The notes beneath the pieces are model-generated. The model worked only from the letters and a program-made list of their open reading frames with translations, did not search any database and had not been told where the DNA came from. Shown piece by piece: positions 16,932-24,993 of a DNA stretch of 64,000 bases. Origin of the DNA: JAYPWI01 sp964629575. Lineage in GTDB: Bacteria > Actinomycetota > Acidimicrobiia > Acidimicrobiales > Poriferisodalaceae. The stretch is taken from NCBI GenBank assembly GCA_964629575.1, contig CAZVUM010000009.1, positions 1-64,000 of the forward strand, written 5' to 3'. Position numbers and translations under genes: made by a program. Each line of letters begins with the position of its first letter. Positions within the stretch are counted from its first letter, which is position 1.

Positions 16932-17870
16932 ATGACCGAGCCGCTGGTGAGTGCTGCGCGCATGCGCGACATCTTCGAGAGCGTGAAGAACTGGGGTCGC
17001 TGGGGTGCCGACGACGAGGCCGGTGCGCTCAACCTCATCACCGACGAACGTCGCCGTTCGGCCGCGTCGGAGGTTCGCCACGGGGTCAACGTGTCCTGTG
17101 CCCGTGAGCTGCCGGTGCGGCCGTCGGTCGAGAACATGCACCCTGCCCTCCACATGATGGTGAGAGGCGGGGACGACTGCCTCATCCCGGGACTGGGGAT
17201 GGAGTCGACGGCCGACTTCGTGGGCGTCGCCTTTCACGGGATGGCGACCTCGCACATCGACGCGCTCTGTCACGTGTTCGTGGACGGTCAGATGTACAAC
17301 GGCTTTCCGGCGAGCGAGGTGAAGAGCACAGGGGCCCAGAAGGGCTCGATCATGTGTGCCGGCGAGGGCGTCGTGGGGCGTGGCGTGCTGCTCGACATCC
17401 CTCTGCTGCGAGGCGTGCCCTACCTCGAGCCGGGCGAGCCGATCGGGCCACAGGAGCTCGAAGCAGCCGAGGTTCTCCATGGCGTCGAGGTCGGCGAGGG
17501 CGACATCCTGCTCGTGGGCACGGGTCGGGACGTCCGCCGCGCTGAGACGGGTCCGTGGCACCCCTTCACGGTCGGAATGGCCGGATTGCACCCCGAGTGC
17601 TTGCCGTGGCTCCATGAGCGTGGGATCGCCGTCCTCGGCTGCGATGGGATCTCAGACGTGCTCCCGGGGCCACATCCCGACGGGTGGGCGATGCCGATTC
17701 ACCAGGGGACGATCGTGGCGATGGGGGTCCACCTGCTCGACAACCTGCGTCTGGACGACCTCGCCGAGGCGTGTGCGCGGCTCGGGCAGCACTCGTTCCT
17801 GTTCACGGTGGCGCCGCTTCGGGTCGAGGGCGGCACCGGCAGCCCGGCCAACCCGATCGCGCTGCTGTAG
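16932..17870 (+). CDS. Cyclase-family metal hydrolase (kynurenine-formamidase-like)
   Basis: A 312-residue protein of the cyclase fold (PF04199). The metal-binding motif HGMATSHIDALCH near residues 105-117 matches the family HxGTHxDxPxH pattern, with the acid-substituted TSHID core kept. Members hydrolyse amide or ester/lactone bonds, for example N-formylkynurenine or isatin. The N-terminal NWGRWGADDEAGALNLIT is typical of the longer subgroup often found beside catabolic genes. No kynurenine genes are present, so that substrate is unlikely. It ends just before a palindromic repeat. Confidence 0.8.
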   Translation: MTEPLVSAARMRDIFESVKNWGRWGADDEAGALNLITDERRRSAASEVRHGVNVSCARELPVRPSVENMHPALHMMVRGGDDCLIPGLGMESTADFVGVAFHGMATSHIDALCHVFVDGQMYNGFPASEVKSTGAQKGSIMCAGEGVVGRGVLLDIPLLRGVPYLEPGEPIGPQELEAAEVLHGVEVGEGDILLVGTGRDVRRAETGPWHPFTVGMAGLHPECLPWLHERGIAVLGCDGISDVLPGPHPDGWAMPIHQGTIVAMGVHLLDNLRLDDLAEACARLGQHSFLFTVAPLRVEGGTGSPANPIALL

Positions 17871-17874
17871 CCAA

Positions 17875-17928
17875 GTTGAGCAACATCGGTGTCAGGCACC
17901 ATGTTGCTCAACACCCGTGTTGCTCAAC
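17875..17928. repeat. GTTGAGCAAC palindrome, copy 1, with a duplicated right arm
   Basis: The left arm GTTGAGCAAC (17875-17884) pairs with GTTGCTCAAC (17903-17912); the loop holds a second small stem GGTG...CACC around TCAGG. A further GTTGCTCAAC at 17919-17928 could pair with the same left arm, so two exclusive hairpins are possible. It lies between the cyclase gene and the BVMO promoter. Related copies are at 43425-43461 and 63795-63833. Confidence 0.8.
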
Positions 17929-17947
17929 TCGGGCGGCGGCGGTGAGC

Positions 17948-17953
17948 TACCGT
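17948..17953 (+). promoter_or_regulatory. -10 element of a leaderless BVMO transcript
   Basis: TACCGT is followed by seven bases and then GTG 17961. There is no Shine-Dalgarno sequence. This is one of the clearest leaderless signatures in the window. Confidence 0.5.
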
Positions 17954-17960
17954 CCGGCCC

Positions 17961-19583
17961 GTGAGCGACAGTGATCAGGGGAATGCCTCGTTCGAGGCGA
18001 TCGTGATCGGCGCCGGGGTCTCGGGCCTCTACCAGCTGATCAAGCTGCGCGAGCTGGGGCTGCGGACGCTCGTACTCGAGGCCGGGACCGGGGTCGGTGG
18101 CACCTGGTACTGGAATCGCTACCCGGGTGCCCGATTCGACAGCGAGAGCTACTCCTATGGCTACTCGTTCGACCCCGAGCTGCAGCAGGAGTGGGAGTGG
18201 ACAGAGCACTTCAGCCCTCAGCCCGAAACGTTGCGCTATCTCAACCACGTGGCCGACCGATACGACCTGCGAAGCGACGTCCGTTTCGAGAGCCGGGTGA
18301 GCTGGGTGCACCGCGACGAGGACGAGGGTCGCTGGCGGATCGGCCTGGAGGACGGTGACGTCTTCGATTGCCACTATCTCGTCACGGCCATCGGGGCACT
18401 GTCGGCCCCGCTGACCCCCAAGATCGACGGCGTCGGAGATTTCGCGGGCCCGGAGTTCCACACGGCGACATGGCCGCACGAGCCAGTGGACTTCACCGGT
18501 CGACGGGTCGGCGTGATCGGGACGGGCGCCACCGCTGTCCAGCTGATCCAGGAGGTCGCCAAGACAGCTGGGCACCTGACCGTTCTGCAGCGAACAGCGA
18601 ACTGGTGCGCGCCGCTCCACAACAGCGAGATCACGCCGGAAGAGCAGGCCGACATCAAGGCCCGCTACCCCGAGATCATCGCCGCGTGCAACGAGACTTT
18701 CGCCGGCTTCATCCACGACGCCGACCGTCGCAAAGCGCTCGAAGTGTCCGACGAGGAACGCCTGGAGCTCTACGAGAAGCTGTACGCCGAACCGGGCTTC
18801 GGCATCTGGATGGCGAACTTCCGCGACGTGCTCGTCGACGAGAAGGCGAACGCCACCCTGAGCGAGTTCATGGCGACGAAGATCCGCGAGCGAGTGGATG
18901 ACCCCACCGTCGCCGAGAAGCTCATCCCCACGAATCACGGCTTCGGGACGCGGCGCGTGCCGATGGAGACGGGCTACTACGAGGTCTACAACCAGCCAAA
19001 CGTCCGCCTCGTCGACATCAACGACACACCGATCGAGCGGGTGGTCCCGGAGGGAATCCAACTCGACGGTGAAACGGTCGACCTGGACATCCTGATCTAC
19101 GCGACCGGGTTCGATGCGGTGCGGGGACCATTCGACCGCATCGACTTCAGGGGCGCGGGCGGTCGGGCCTTGTCGGACGTGTGGCGGAACGGTCCTCGTA
19201 CCTATCTCGGCCTCGCCGTGGAGGACTTCCCCAACATGTTCACCCTGGTGGGGCCGCACAACGCGGCGACCTTCTGCAACATGCCGCGCTGCATCGAGCA
19301 GAACGTCGAATGGGTGAGCGACGCGATCGCGCACCTCGAGCGGCGTGGTGCCGAGTCGATCGCTGTCGATCCGGCGGCGGCGGAGGCGTGGACCGAACAC
19401 GTCCATCAGACGGCCGACCGCATGCTCCTCAGCAAGGTGAGCAGCTGGTTCATGGGGGTCAACAGCAATCTCGAGGGGCGCGACACTCGCCACTTCATGC
19501 TCTACGCGGGTGGGCTGCCGTACTACCGGCAGCGCTGTGAGGAGATCGCCGCGAACGGGTACGAGGGCTTCACCATCGTCTGA
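17961..19583 (+). CDS. Flavin-containing Baeyer-Villiger-type monooxygenase
   Basis: A 540-residue class B flavoprotein monooxygenase. FAD-binding GAGVSGLYQL lies near the N-terminus, followed by GGTWYWNRYPGARFD, which is diagnostic of BVMOs. The BVMO fingerprint FxGxxxHTxxWP appears as FAGPEFHTATWP, and NADPH-binding GTGATAVQL follows. The ATGFD motif and late GPHNAATFCNMP are also conserved. The family inserts oxygen next to a ketone to give an ester or lactone using NADPH and O2. The neighbouring SDR could supply the ketone, and hydrolases elsewhere could open the product; this is inferred. Start GTG 17961 rests on the promoter hexamer. Confidence 0.92.
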   Translation: MSDSDQGNASFEAIVIGAGVSGLYQLIKLRELGLRTLVLEAGTGVGGTWYWNRYPGARFDSESYSYGYSFDPELQQEWEWTEHFSPQPETLRYLNHVADRYDLRSDVRFESRVSWVHRDEDEGRWRIGLEDGDVFDCHYLVTAIGALSAPLTPKIDGVGDFAGPEFHTATWPHEPVDFTGRRVGVIGTGATAVQLIQEVAKTAGHLTVLQRTANWCAPLHNSEITPEEQADIKARYPEIIAACNETFAGFIHDADRRKALEVSDEERLELYEKLYAEPGFGIWMANFRDVLVDEKANATLSEFMATKIRERVDDPTVAEKLIPTNHGFGTRRVPMETGYYEVYNQPNVRLVDINDTPIERVVPEGIQLDGETVDLDILIYATGFDAVRGPFDRIDFRGAGGRALSDVWRNGPRTYLGLAVEDFPNMFTLVGPHNAATFCNMPRCIEQNVEWVSDAIAHLERRGAESIAVDPAAAEAWTEHVHQTADRMLLSKVSSWFMGVNSNLEGRDTRHFMLYAGGLPYYRQRCEEIAANGYEGFTIV

Positions 19584-19601
19584 AAGCGTCGGAGCTCCTT
19601 C

Positions 19602-19607
19602 TACCGT
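19602..19607 (+). promoter_or_regulatory. Possible -10 element of the SDR-exchanger operon
   Basis: TACCGT lies 34 bases before ATG 19642. GGAGAACG immediately upstream of the ATG is a Shine-Dalgarno sequence, so this would be a leadered transcript. Confidence 0.35.
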
Positions 19608-19641
19608 GGACTCGTCCGGGTTCGGTCACCACTGGAGAACG

Positions 19642-20370
19642 ATGCGGTCCACGCTCGCGGTCATCACAGGCGCGTCACGAGGAATCGGGGCAGCCATCGC
19701 TCTGGCTGCAGAGGACGACGGAGCGAGGGTCGCCGTGTGCAACCGCGCGGCGAGCGCCTTCGGGAGGCAGCTCACGGCCGATCTCGCACGTCCCGAGAGC
19801 TGGACCATGTTCGACGAGTGGCTCCAGGAACTGGTCGACGAGCTGATGCCAGAGCGACTGGTGTTCGTCCACAATGCGGCAACCCTGACCCCCATGGGTT
19901 TCGCTGGTGAGGTCGACGCCGATGGTTACCGATCCAACGTCTTGCTCAACAGCGCGGCCCCTCAGGTCCTCGGTGATGCGGTCGTGCGTCTGGCGAGGGA
20001 GACCGATACTCCCACGGTGATCATCCAGCTGTCGTCGGGAGCGGGCAAGACGCCCTACCCCGGGTGGAGCAGCTACTGCGCGGCCAAGGCGGCGGTGGAC
20101 ATGTGGGTGCGCGCCGTGGGTGCCGAACAGTCCACCCGCGGCGACCTCGTCAGGGCGATCGCTGTGGGCCCGGGAGTCGTCGCGACCGCGATGCAGGCCG
20201 AGATTCGGGCCAGCGATGCATCGGCGTTCCCGCAGGTCGACAAGTTCCGCGATCTGCACGACAACGAACAACTCGCCGACCCCGACATCGTCGGCGGCCG
20301 GATCTGGGCTCTCGCGAGCAGCACCGACTGGGACAACGGAGCCGTGCTCGATCTGCGGGACGTGGGGTGA
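19642..20370 (+). CDS. SDR-family oxidoreductase (sepiapterin/benzil-reductase-like)
   Basis: A 242-residue short-chain dehydrogenase: TGASRGIG for NADP(H), VHNAATL in the NNAG position, Ser in QLSSGAG and the catalytic YCAAK. The spacing and the AKAAVDMWVRAVGAEQ continuation resemble benzil- and sepiapterin-reductase-like SDRs. GGAGAACG precedes ATG 19642. It overlaps the exchanger gene by GTGA. The substrate is a carbonyl or alcohol of unknown identity. Confidence 0.83.
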   Translation: MRSTLAVITGASRGIGAAIALAAEDDGARVAVCNRAASAFGRQLTADLARPESWTMFDEWLQELVDELMPERLVFVHNAATLTPMGFAGEVDADGYRSNVLLNSAAPQVLGDAVVRLARETDTPTVIIQLSSGAGKTPYPGWSSYCAAKAAVDMWVRAVGAEQSTRGDLVRAIAVGPGVVATAMQAEIRASDASAFPQVDKFRDLHDNEQLADPDIVGGRIWALASSTDWDNGAVLDLRDVG

Positions 20371-21368
20371 TCCTCGACGCGGCACTTCTCGTCGCCGGCC
20401 TCGTCCTGCTCATCGTGTCGGCGGACCAGTTCGTTCTCGGCGCGTCACGCGTCGCTCACGTCTGGGACGTCCCGCCCGTCGTTGTCGGAGCCGTGGTCAT
20501 GGGGTTCGGGACATCGGCGCCCGAACTGGTCGTGTCGGCAACTGCGGCGAGCCAGGGAGACCTGGCGCTCGGGGTGGGCAACGTCATCGGATCCAACGTC
20601 GCGAACCTCAGCCTGGTCCTCGCCGCTGCGGCGCTGACCTCCCGCCTCGTCATCAGCCCGACCACCATGCGGCGGGAGGCTCCGTTGTCGATCGCAGCGA
20701 CGGTTGCGTTCGCCCTGGCGGTCTGGGACGGGAAGCTGACGACCCTCGAGGGAGGGCTCCTCGCCGCCGGTTTGGTGGTCGTGATCGGTTTCCTGCTCAC
20801 GGTCGGGGTGGTCGAAGGCGATCTCGAAGAGAGCGACGAGGTCCAGCTGAGCGGGGGCCGGGAGCTCGGGCGGGTCGTCCTCGGCCTGCTGGGAACCGTC
20901 CTTGCCGCCCGGTTGGTGGTCGACGGTTCGACGGGCCTGGCCGAAGCGTGGGACCTGACGGGCGGGTTCGTGGGGTTCTCACTCGTCGCCGTGGGCACCT
21001 CGCTTCCCGAGCTCGTCACGACGCTCGCTGCCGCCCGCCGGAAAGAGACGGGTCTCATCGTCGGCAACCTTCTGGGAAGCAATGTGTTCAACTCGCTGGC
21101 GGTCGGCGCCGGCATGGGACTTCTCGGCGCGGGCGCGATCGGCGACGACTCGCTCGTCGGTACCGGTGTCGTCGTGATGTTGATCGTCGCGGTGGTGAGC
21201 TTCGTCCTCGCCTCCTTCGGCCTTCGCCTCGGCCGATGGGACGGCGTCGCGCTGCTCGCCATCTATGTGGCGGCGATGCTGCTTCTGATCGGCGATGCGG
21301 AGGCCGACGAAGACGATGGCGATGCGATCGGTGTCGCGGCGCCGATCGTCCGCATTCACGACGGCTAA
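20367..21368 (+). CDS. Calcium/sodium antiporter, CaCA family
   Basis: A 333-residue membrane protein with about ten helices and the two inverted alpha repeats of the family: GFGTSAPELVVSATAA with GNVIGSNVANL, and AVGTSLPELVTTLAAA with GNLLGSNVFNSL. The paired Glu residues of the PEL motifs bind the exchanged cation. GTG 20367 overlaps the SDR stop. A 30-residue acidic cytoplasmic tail (GDAEADEDDGD) ends the protein. Co-transcription with an SDR looks incidental. Confidence 0.9.
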   Translation: MILDAALLVAGLVLLIVSADQFVLGASRVAHVWDVPPVVVGAVVMGFGTSAPELVVSATAASQGDLALGVGNVIGSNVANLSLVLAAAALTSRLVISPTTMRREAPLSIAATVAFALAVWDGKLTTLEGGLLAAGLVVVIGFLLTVGVVEGDLEESDEVQLSGGRELGRVVLGLLGTVLAARLVVDGSTGLAEAWDLTGGFVGFSLVAVGTSLPELVTTLAAARRKETGLIVGNLLGSNVFNSLAVGAGMGLLGAGAIGDDSLVGTGVVVMLIVAVVSFVLASFGLRLGRWDGVALLAIYVAAMLLLIGDAEADEDDGDAIGVAAPIVRIHDG

Positions 21369-21402
21369 CGGCCAACATCCCCGCCGGCCTGCTCGTGGAC
21401 GG

Positions 21403-22554
21403 TCAGCGAGTGCGCAGCGCCTTCTGGACCAGTTGGATCGGGTGCAGGGCGTCGACGCCCGCAGCGGCGAGGTGCATCGAGCAACCGGGGTTGGCGCTGG
21501 CGACGATGTCGGGCGCCCTGCGGCTGATCACGTCGAGCTTTCGATCGCGGATCTGCGAAGCGAGCTCCGGTTGCACCACTGCGTAGGCGCCACCTGCCCC
21601 GCAGCAGAGCCCGTCGTCGTCCAGCTCGACCAGCTCGCGGACCACCGGCCGGAGGAGAGTTCGGGTGGACTCGTGGACCCGCTGGACATGGCGGAGGTGG
21701 CAGGGATCCTGGATCGCGACGCGGAGATTCAAGGGACTGCACTCGGGAAGCTGATCGATCCTGGCGGCGACGAACTCACCGATGTCGACCACTCGGCTGG
21801 AGAACGCCTGCGCACGATCCGTGCCGAGGAGCTTCCCGTAGTCCTTGAGGGCGGCGCCACAACCGGCCGAGTCGACCACCACGGGTCGGCCGTCGTCGAG
21901 CGCGTCGATCACCTGCTCGGCCATGGATCTCGCATCACGGCCCAGCCCGGCGTGAGTGTGGAGCGCCCCGCAGCACGGCGCCGCGGCTCCGGTTGGCTCG
22001 GCACCGACACCGATGGCCTCGAGAACGTCGACCGCTGCCTCGTGCACGTCGCGCTGCATGGCATCCATCACGCAGCCGGTGAACAGGTATACGTCGTCAC
22101 CGGTTCGGCGGAGCCGTCGTTGACGGAGAGGGAGCCGACTCCCGAGGCCCAACCGCTTGGGGAGAAGGCGAGCGCGCTGGGCGACAGCCAGCAGACGCGC
22201 GCCCGCGCTGAGGAGGCGGGGGTGCCTGAGCGGCTTCATCGCGAGGCGCTGCCAGGACGGCGTGAGCTGACCCTGCTCGGTGAGCGTTTCCCTGGCCGAT
22301 TCGATCAGCTCCCCATAGGGGACCGACGACGGGCAAGCAGGCTCGCACCCTCGGCACTGCACACAGGACGCGAACGCATCGATCACCTCGGGGGTCACCG
22401 GCGCGTCGTCGTTCTGAACCTCGCGCATCAGCTTGATCCGGCCGCGAGGCGACAGGGTTTCGTCGCCGGTGACTCGGTAGGTCGGGCAGTGCGGCAGACA
22501 CAACCCGCACTGCACACAGGTGTTGAGCGCGTCGGCGTCGATGCGGAGGTCCAT
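21403..22554 (-). CDS. glcF: Glycolate oxidase, iron-sulfur subunit
   Basis: A 383-residue iron-sulfur protein. Two 4Fe-4S motifs CVQCGLCLPHCP and CVQCRGCEPACP lie in the first 80 residues. Two CCG-type domains (APCCGALH and GLCCGAGG), as in heterodisulfide-reductase-like electron-transfer proteins, occupy the rest. GlcF passes electrons from the GlcD flavin to the membrane quinone pool during glycolate oxidation to glyoxylate. Its ATG shares a base with the glcE stop. Confidence 0.92.
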   Translation of the reverse strand: MDLRIDADALNTCVQCGLCLPHCPTYRVTGDETLSPRGRIKLMREVQNDDAPVTPEVIDAFASCVQCRGCEPACPSSVPYGELIESARETLTEQGQLTPSWQRLAMKPLRHPRLLSAGARLLAVAQRARLLPKRLGLGSRLPLRQRRLRRTGDDVYLFTGCVMDAMQRDVHEAAVDVLEAIGVGAEPTGAAAPCCGALHTHAGLGRDARSMAEQVIDALDDGRPVVVDSAGCGAALKDYGKLLGTDRAQAFSSRVVDIGEFVAARIDQLPECSPLNLRVAIQDPCHLRHVQRVHESTRTLLRPVVRELVELDDDGLCCGAGGAYAVVQPELASQIRDRKLDVISRRAPDIVASANPGCSMHLAAAGVDALHPIQLVQKALRTR

Positions 22555-23504
22555 CAGCTGCTTCCCGGGACGCGTCCGGGGTTGAGTCGCCCCGTGGGAT
22601 CGAAGTTGTGCTTGAGGCGCTCGGCCACCGCTGCCGCCCCTGGTGCGAGGCCGCGTGGCGGTTGCGGCCGGTCGGCGAACACCAGACCGAGGCCGAGCGC
22701 GGCGACGAAATCACCCGTGTCGTGAGCGGCGCCGCTGCCGAGATCACGCGCCTCGATCGGGGTCAGGGACCAACGGTGGTCGGGGAGCGGTGGCGGCCCG
22801 TCGATGTCGCCGACGGACCCGAGAGCATCCAGCGCGGCGATCTGTGCGTCCACGTCGGGGCCATGTCCCTCGACCTCCACCGCCAGCCGGGACCCGTCCC
22901 ACAGGACCGTGCTCGGCGCGAGGAGGGCATCCAGCACCGCTTGGGGGGAGCAACCGCTGACCTCCACCCATCGGCTGACAGCGGGGATGGGGTTGGTGCG
23001 GATGATGACCTCGGCGAGCAAGCCGAGCGTGCCGAGTGACCCCACCATGAGCCTCGGAAGATCGAACCCCGAGACGTTCTTCACCGTCGGGCCTCCAGAG
23101 TTGACGATCCGCCCCTCTGCGCTCACGTAGCGAACCTGCAGAACCGATGTGCGGACGAGTCCGCGGCCCAGGGCCCTGAGATCGCTCTCCCCGACGGCGA
23201 GCGCTCCGCCGACGGTTCCGCCCCGCTCTGGGAGCGCCGTTCGCTGGCCGGCTTCGGCCAGCGTGCGGTGCAGCTCCTCGACGGTCGTCCCGGTCCGCAC
23301 TCGAACGGTCATCTCTTCGGGGCGGTACTGCGGAATGCCGGTGGGAGCGGTGACCACTCGCACGTCTGCGGCGAGCGGGCCGCCGACCGCCCACCTGGTG
23401 CGGCCGCCGGCGACAGCGATCGGGCCGGCGTCGCCCACCTCGGCAGCGAATTCCTGCAGGACTGGATCGTCGAGCGCCAGTGTCGGCTCTGGAGCCGCGG
23501 TCAC
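22554..23504 (-). CDS. glcE: Glycolate oxidase, FAD-binding subunit
   Basis: A 316-residue FAD_binding_4 protein, short like GlcE. The PP-loop region is reduced (IAVAGGRTRWAVGG), followed by PERGGTVGGALAVGESDLRAL and VKNVSGFDLPRLMVGSLGTLG, all typical. GTG 23504 overlaps the glcD stop as GTGA, preferred over the upstream ATG inside glcD. It forms the GlcDEF complex. No glyoxylate-using gene is adjacent. Confidence 0.9.
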   Translation of the reverse strand: MTAAPEPTLALDDPVLQEFAAEVGDAGPIAVAGGRTRWAVGGPLAADVRVVTAPTGIPQYRPEEMTVRVRTGTTVEELHRTLAEAGQRTALPERGGTVGGALAVGESDLRALGRGLVRTSVLQVRYVSAEGRIVNSGGPTVKNVSGFDLPRLMVGSLGTLGLLAEVIIRTNPIPAVSRWVEVSGCSPQAVLDALLAPSTVLWDGSRLAVEVEGHGPDVDAQIAALDALGSVGDIDGPPPLPDHRWSLTPIEARDLGSGAAHDTGDFVAALGLGLVFADRPQPPRGLAPGAAAVAERLKHNFDPTGRLNPGRVPGSS

Positions 23505-24970
23505 CCCCACACATCCCTCGGAACACTGCGCAGGGCCTGGATGTCCGCGCAACTGTGCCCGGTGGGAATCACTTTGCCTGGGTTGGTGCGGCAGCCGGGA
23601 TCGAACGCCTGGCGCAGGCGGTTCTGATGGTCGAGATCGTCGTCGGTGAACATGCGCTCCATGAACTTCTGCTTCTCGACGCCGATGCCGTGTTCGCCAG
23701 AGAGCACGCCGCCGGCATCGAGCGATGCGGTGATGATCTCCGCTCCGGCTGCATGCACACGATCGAGAACCCCGGGCTCGCGACCGTCGAAGATCAGCAG
23801 CGGATGCAGGTTGCCATCACCGGCGTGAAAGACGTTCATCACCAGGATGTCGTGCCTGTCGGCGATCTCGTAGACCTGCTGCAACACGTCGGCCAGCGCG
23901 GATCTGGGCACCACGGTGTCGTGGAGGTAGTAGTCGGGCGCGATCTGGGCGATCGCTCCAAACGCTGTCTTGCGGCCCTTCCACAGCAGAGCCCGTTCCT
24001 CGTCACTTGCGGCGAGCCGAATGTCGGTGGCGTTGTTGCGCCGCCCGATCTCGCTGATCGCGTCGGCGTCGATGTCGACGCCGGCGGGAAGCCCGTCGAC
24101 CTCGGCCAAGAGCACCGCTCCTGCATCCATGGGGTAGCCGGCGTGGACGTAGTTCTCGACGGCCTGGGTGATCCGCTGGTCCATGACCTCCATTGCCGCG
24201 GGGACGATTCCAGAGGCGATCACCTCCGACACCGTATTGGCCGCGTCGCTCACCTCCTCGAAGCTCAGCAGAAGCGTTCGGACCTCGGGGCGGTTCTTGG
24301 TCAGGCGCACAGCAACCTTGGTGACGACGCCGAGGGTGCCCTCGCTCCCCACCACCACGCCGCGCAGATCGAGCCCTGCAGGCTCGGGGTCGAGCCCGCC
24401 GAGCATCACCAGCTGGCCGTCGGGCAGCACCATCTCGATCGCCAGGACGTGGGCGTTGGTCACCCCGTACGCGAGGCAGTGCGGCCCGCCCGAGTTGTTG
24501 CCGACGTTTCCGCCGATCGTGCAGACCTGCTGGGACGAAGGGTCGGGGGCGAAGTGGTAGCCGAAGGGGGTGAGGTGTCGCGTGAGGTCGAGGTTCACCA
24601 CGCCGGGCTCGACCCAGGCCACCCGGTTGGCTTCGTCGACTTCGAGCACCCGGTTCATGCGGGTGACGGCGATCACCACCGGTAGGCCGAGAGGGATCGC
24701 ACCGCCTGCGAGCCCCGTTCCGGCCCCGCGCGGCGTGACGTTGCGGCCGAACTCGTTGGCCAGACGCACGATGGCCTGGACCTCGTGGCTGGATTCGGGA
24801 AAACAGACCGGACCTGAGCTGCCGTCCTCGAAGACCGACGCGTCGTGGCTCAATAGCGCCCTGTGTGCGCCGTCGAACTTGACCCGTTCGGGGCCCAGGG
24901 CCTCGCGGAGCGCGTCGACGAAGGGATCGCCCGAGCTCTCTCGACGTCGACGTTTCAGCAGCGACCGCAT
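23501..24970 (-). CDS. glcD: Glycolate oxidase, catalytic FAD subunit
   Basis: A 489-residue FAD-linked oxidase. FAD is bound by TPRGAGTGLAGGAIP and CTIGGNVGNNSGGPHC; the substrate-binding C-terminal domain has FHAGDGNLHPLL and SGEHGIGVEK, the signature of GlcD and D-lactate dehydrogenases. With glcE and glcF following in overlap, glycolate oxidase is the best call, though other 2-hydroxyacids are possible. It starts the operon; TACCAT six bases upstream suggests a leaderless transcript. Confidence 0.92.
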   Translation of the reverse strand: MRSLLKRRRRESSGDPFVDALREALGPERVKFDGAHRALLSHDASVFEDGSSGPVCFPESSHEVQAIVRLANEFGRNVTPRGAGTGLAGGAIPLGLPVVIAVTRMNRVLEVDEANRVAWVEPGVVNLDLTRHLTPFGYHFAPDPSSQQVCTIGGNVGNNSGGPHCLAYGVTNAHVLAIEMVLPDGQLVMLGGLDPEPAGLDLRGVVVGSEGTLGVVTKVAVRLTKNRPEVRTLLLSFEEVSDAANTVSEVIASGIVPAAMEVMDQRITQAVENYVHAGYPMDAGAVLLAEVDGLPAGVDIDADAISEIGRRNNATDIRLAASDEERALLWKGRKTAFGAIAQIAPDYYLHDTVVPRSALADVLQQVYEIADRHDILVMNVFHAGDGNLHPLLIFDGREPGVLDRVHAAGAEIITASLDAGGVLSGEHGIGVEKQKFMERMFTDDDLDHQNRLRQAFDPGCRTNPGKVIPTGHSCADIQALRSVPRDVWG

Positions 24971-24976
24971 GGGTGC

Positions 24977-24982
24977 ATGGTA
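24977..24982 (-). promoter_or_regulatory. -10 element of the leaderless glcDEF transcript
   Basis: On the minus strand TACCAT is followed by six bases and then ATG 24970. No Shine-Dalgarno is present. The element lies in the 23-base gap after the upstream binding-protein gene, so glcDEF need not depend on readthrough. Confidence 0.45.
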
Positions 24983-24993
24983 GAGGTCTTGCC

